Positions 61,327-64,000 of a stretch of 64,000 nucleotides of DNA are shown here, one piece after another. The DNA lies in NCBI GenBank assembly GCA_016185145.1, contig JACPOB010000063.1:1-64000 (forward strand), read 5' to 3'. Within the stretch, counting starts at the first letter, position 1. Each line of letters opens with the position of its first letter. The notes under the pieces are model-generated. The model saw only the letters and a program-made list of their open reading frames with translations, made no database searches and was not told where the DNA came from. The DNA comes from Rhodospirillales bacterium. Lineage in GTDB: Bacteria > Pseudomonadota > Alphaproteobacteria > Reyranellales > Reyranellaceae. Position numbers and translations under genes: made by a program.

Positions 61327-63732
61327 GTGCGCTTTCCCATCCGACTGGCGTGGCTTCTCCTGTTGCTGGTCACTGCCGGCCCGGCGTTGGCCCAGGCGCC
61401 GGCGCCGCCGCAGCGACCGTTCGGACAGCTCGTCGAGCTGTGGACCCGCCAGCTCGACCGCATCGCCACCCGCGCCGAGCAGGCGAACCTGTTGCCGGTC
61501 GAGATCGACGCCCTGCGCGAGCAGGCGGGTGACGTCCGGACGGCTGCCGCGGCCGCCGCCAACCTTGCCCGCGGCGACCTCGCCGACACGCGCAAGCTCC
61601 TGGCGCCCCTGGAAGCCAAGCCGGCCAGCGACGGCGTCCCTGAATCGGATGCGGTGAAGGCCGAACGCCAGCGCTTGACCGATCAGGCGGCGGTCAGCGA
61701 AGGCCGCGTCAAGCAATGCGAGGTGGTGATCGCCCGCGCCGACCAGCTCATCGAGCGCCTGACGAAGCTGCGCGGCGAGGTCATGCTGCGCACGCTGCTG
61801 CGCCGCGACGCCTCCCCACTGTCGCGCGAGGTCTGGAGCAAGCTCGGGCCCGAACTCGCCGCCTCCGCGCAGGCCTTGTCGGCGGCAACCGGCGCGTGGC
61901 TGGGCGGCGGCCTGCAGTTCGACAGCCACGATCTCGCGGGCCTCGGCGGCTGGGCCATCATCACCATCCTGCTGTGGGCCGGCGGTCGCTTCCTGCGCCG
62001 CCGCTTCGGCCGCGGCGAGGCGACCGAGCCCGGGCAGCGCGACCGCACCGTCACGGCGGCGATCGACGGCGTCGGCCTGGTGCTGGTGCCGGTCCTGGCG
62101 GTCTGGCTGATCGGCAAGCTGCTGCTGGCGACAACGCCGCCATCGCCGATCAACGTCCTGCTGCCCGAGCTCGTATACCGGGTGATCACCTTCCTGCTGG
62201 TCGTCGGCCTGACGGCGACGGCGCTGTCGCCGTATCGTCCGGCTTGGCGCATCCTGCCCTTCACCAATCAAAGCGCCCACGTGCTGTCGCAGGCCCTGCG
62301 CCGGCTGATGGCGGTGGGCCTCGTCGTCGATTTCATCTACGTCTGCCTGACGCGCAGCGGCAGCGAGACCGACGCGGTGTCGGCGGTGGGCGCCCTGGTG
62401 CTGGCCACGGTCATCTCCCTGTTCTCGCTGCCGGCGCTCTCCAACCGGGCCTGGCATGCGGCCCAGCCCGAGGGAGAAGAGCGTTCCAGCATGATCGGCG
62501 GCACCTGGTGGTCGGTGGCGCGGCTGCTGCTCATCGTCGCGGTCCTGTCGTCGATCGTGTTCGCCCTGTTCGGCTATGCCACGCTCGCGGCCCAGCTTCA
62601 CAACGCGATCTACTTCACCTGCCTGCTGATCGCCGTCGCGCTGCTGCTGCATCGCCTGATCGGCGATCTGCTCGAGGAGGCGGCGGCACCGGACACGCCG
62701 TCGGGCAGGTGGGTACGCCATCGCCTCGGCCTGCCGGAGGATGCGACCTTGCGCGGCCAGCACCTGGTGATGCTGGTGGTCGACATCGTCCTGCTGGCGC
62801 TGCTCGCCGTCCTCGTTCCGGCCGCCTGGGGCGTCGATACCGACGCCATCGTGAACGGCGCCACCCAGCTCATCCGCGGCGTGCAGGTCGGCGGCGTCAC
62901 GATCTCGCTCGGCAATATCGGCATGGCGATCGTGGCCTTCGTCGTCTGCATCCTGCTGGCGCGCCTGATTCGCCGCATCGTGCGCGACCGCGTGCTGCCG
63001 ACGGTCGACGCGCCGATGCCGCTGCGCCAGTCGATCGCCGCCGGCCTGAACTATGTCGGCGTGATCGTCGCCATCCTGATCGGCATCGGCGCGCTCGGCA
63101 TCGATTTCACCAACCTCGCCATCGTGCTGGGCGCACTCTCGGTCGGCATCGGCCTTGGCCTGCAGAACATCGCCAACAACGTCATCTCCGGCGTCTTCCT
63201 GCTGGTCGAGAGGCCGATCAAGGCAGGCGACTGGGTGGCGGTGAGCGGGCACGAAGGCTTCGTACGGCGCATCAACATCCGCGCCACCGAGGTCGAGACC
63301 TTCCAGCGCACGCACGTGCTGGTGCCCAACAGCATGTTCCTGCAGAACCCCGTGGTGAACCGCACCTATTCCGATACGTCGAGCCGGGTCGAGATCAAGG
63401 TCACGGTCGGGCTGGGCACCGACGTTGCGGTCATGGAGGGGCTGCTGCGCGAGGCCGCGCTCGGCCATCCGCGCGTGCTGCGCGTGCCGGCGCCGATCGT
63501 GCGCTTCATCCAGATCACGACCAGCGGCCTCGACTTCGAGCTGTTCGTCTTCGTCGCCCGGCTGGAGGACCGCCTGGTGGTCAGCAACGACCTCAACAAG
63601 GCGATCCTGGCCAAGCTGATCGAGCTCAAGATCGTCAATCCCGCGCCGGTTCCCGAGCTGCGCCTGCGCGGCATCGAGCAGTACCTCGGCGCTCCGTCAA
63701 AGGGCGACGGCCATGGCCCCGCGTCGTCGTAG
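61327..63732 (+). CDS. DUF3772-domain MscS-type mechanosensitive channel
   Basis: 801 residues from GTG 61327 (ACGAGGCCTGC upstream; the frame from 61213 would precede the signal peptide). Signal peptide (PIRLAWLLLLLVTAGPALAQ), periplasmic coiled-coil DUF3772 domain (about 35-215), many membrane helices, and the MscS core: IVLGALSVGIGLGLQNIANN, VSGVFLLVERPIKAGDWVAV and VPNSMFLQNPVVNRTYSD. Releases solutes on osmotic downshock. Its stop overlaps the next gene by 20 bases. Confidence 0.92.
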   Translation: MRFPIRLAWLLLLLVTAGPALAQAPAPPQRPFGQLVELWTRQLDRIATRAEQANLLPVEIDALREQAGDVRTAAAAAANLARGDLADTRKLLAPLEAKPASDGVPESDAVKAERQRLTDQAAVSEGRVKQCEVVIARADQLIERLTKLRGEVMLRTLLRRDASPLSREVWSKLGPELAASAQALSAATGAWLGGGLQFDSHDLAGLGGWAIITILLWAGGRFLRRRFGRGEATEPGQRDRTVTAAIDGVGLVLVPVLAVWLIGKLLLATTPPSPINVLLPELVYRVITFLLVVGLTATALSPYRPAWRILPFTNQSAHVLSQALRRLMAVGLVVDFIYVCLTRSGSETDAVSAVGALVLATVISLFSLPALSNRAWHAAQPEGEERSSMIGGTWWSVARLLLIVAVLSSIVFALFGYATLAAQLHNAIYFTCLLIAVALLLHRLIGDLLEEAAAPDTPSGRWVRHRLGLPEDATLRGQHLVMLVVDIVLLALLAVLVPAAWGVDTDAIVNGATQLIRGVQVGGVTISLGNIGMAIVAFVVCILLARLIRRIVRDRVLPTVDAPMPLRQSIAAGLNYVGVIVAILIGIGALGIDFTNLAIVLGALSVGIGLGLQNIANNVISGVFLLVERPIKAGDWVAVSGHEGFVRRINIRATEVETFQRTHVLVPNSMFLQNPVVNRTYSDTSSRVEIKVTVGLGTDVAVMEGLLREAALGHPRVLRVPAPIVRFIQITTSGLDFELFVFVARLEDRLVVSNDLNKAILAKLIELKIVNPAPVPELRLRGIEQYLGAPSKGDGHGPASS

Positions 63733-64000
63733 GGACGAGGCGTCGCGTCGACGCCCCCGACGTCACTGGCCCATCATCGCGCTGTTCGTGCTGGGCGCGC
63801 TGGCGGGCGTGGCGCTGTGGGCCTATTCGCCCAGCCTGCCGGCCGAGACCCTGATCGCGCGCTATGCCAACGACCGCTCGAAGTTCGTCGATGTCGGGGG
63901 CGTGCGCGCCCATGTCCGCGAGCAGGGCGACCCCGACGGCATACCGATCGTGCTGATCCACGGCTCGATGGGCTCGCTGCACATGTGGGAAGGCTGGGCG
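63713..64000 (+). CDS. alpha/beta hydrolase, N-terminal part (runs off window)
   Basis: ATG 63713 opens a frame with a very basic N terminus (MAPRRRRDEASRRRPRRHW), one membrane helix (PIIALFVLGALAGVALWAY), then FVDVGGVRAHVREQGDPDGI and the oxyanion-hole motif IVLIHGSMGSLHMW typical of alpha/beta hydrolases. 96 codons are present with no stop before the edge. Substrate unknown. Overlaps the channel gene, suggesting coupling. Confidence 0.88.
   Translation, partial: MAPRRRRDEASRRRPRRHWPIIALFVLGALAGVALWAYSPSLPAETLIARYANDRSKFVDVGGVRAHVREQGDPDGIPIVLIHGSMGSLHMWEGWA

Noticed and set aside
60970..63468. 832-codon minus-strand frame opposite the MscS-type gene
   Set aside because: Translation is rich in D, Q, R and H with no domain features and lies antisense to an obvious channel gene; its frame also runs into the Ldh gene antisense to nothing meaningful.

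Overview
The window is GC-rich (high third-position GC, long spurious antisense ORFs over nearly every gene) and its gene families and order are those of an alphaproteobacterium: dnaK-dnaJ, rpmH-rnpA-yidD-yidC-engB with argB and def nearby, dapB and dapD, a DUF2244-nth pair, and a LemA/M48 pair. The peptide-transport, dioxygenase and GST content would suit a soil or freshwater Rhodospirillales/Hyphomicrobiales-type organism, perhaps Reyranella-like; that last step is a guess. No rRNA, tRNA, CRISPR array, transposase or prophage was seen.

Layout. 1-3.8 kb: 3' part of dnaK, dnaJ and a DUF1841-type protein. 3.8-12.7 kb: a dipeptide/oligopeptide ABC system on the minus strand (binding protein, two permeases, two ATPases) facing a plus-strand group of a small AtzG-like protein, an amidase-signature hydrolase and a second, paralogous binding protein. 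12.7-16.6 kb: kinase-like phosphotransferase, haloacid dehalogenase, 3-methyladenine glycosylase (tag) and an M81 (MlrC-type) metallopeptidase. 16.6-19.4 kb: DUF3303, dapB, a gene-free stretch with a strong minus-strand promoter, DUF2244 and nth. 19.4-24 kb: a gene-poor accessory stretch with an adenylate cyclase, several tiny proteins and a broken SRAP gene. 24-33.6 kb: B12-binding radical SAM protein with a small monooxygenase-like partner, a large MscS channel, an MFS carrier preceded by an orphan RHH antitoxin-like protein, a NudB-type Nudix hydrolase, dapD plus a TauD-type dioxygenase, a DUF433 antitoxin with a gutted toxin, and a SnoaL-like protein. 33.6-38.5 kb: lemA, M48 protease, glycerophosphodiester phosphodiesterase, then a GntR regulator with a dioxygenase and an SAF-domain oxidoreductase. 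38.5-41.2 kb: a decayed patch (rearranged kinase, Nudix fragment) next to a probable polymorphic toxin (type-44-like C terminus) and its candidate immunity protein. 41.5-49.7 kb: globin, Nudix, def, argB, 2OG oxygenase, EF-hand protein and the engB-yidC-yidD-rnpA-rpmH block. 49.8-64 kb: GST, TVP38 protein, two flavoprotein oxidoreductases, secreted DUF2092 and glycine-rich proteins, a histidine kinase, DUF1499, a DMT exporter, a DUF985 cupin, GST, an Ldh-type dehydrogenase, a DUF3772/MscS channel and the start of an alpha/beta hydrolase.

Two things stand out. First, an unusual number of genes carry clear lesions: in-frame stops in dppC and SRAP; out-of-frame internal deletions, each estimated at roughly 0.2-0.3 kb, in yidC, a PhyH-type dioxygenase, lemA/M48 and a toxin; and an inverted, partly deleted segment in a small kinase. 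yidC is normally essential, so some lesions may be assembly errors. Second, the toxin/immunity candidate at 39.2-41.2 kb looks like a real system with an N-terminal repeated GFR motif. Dispersed palindromes of at least three sequence families sit in intergenic spaces.
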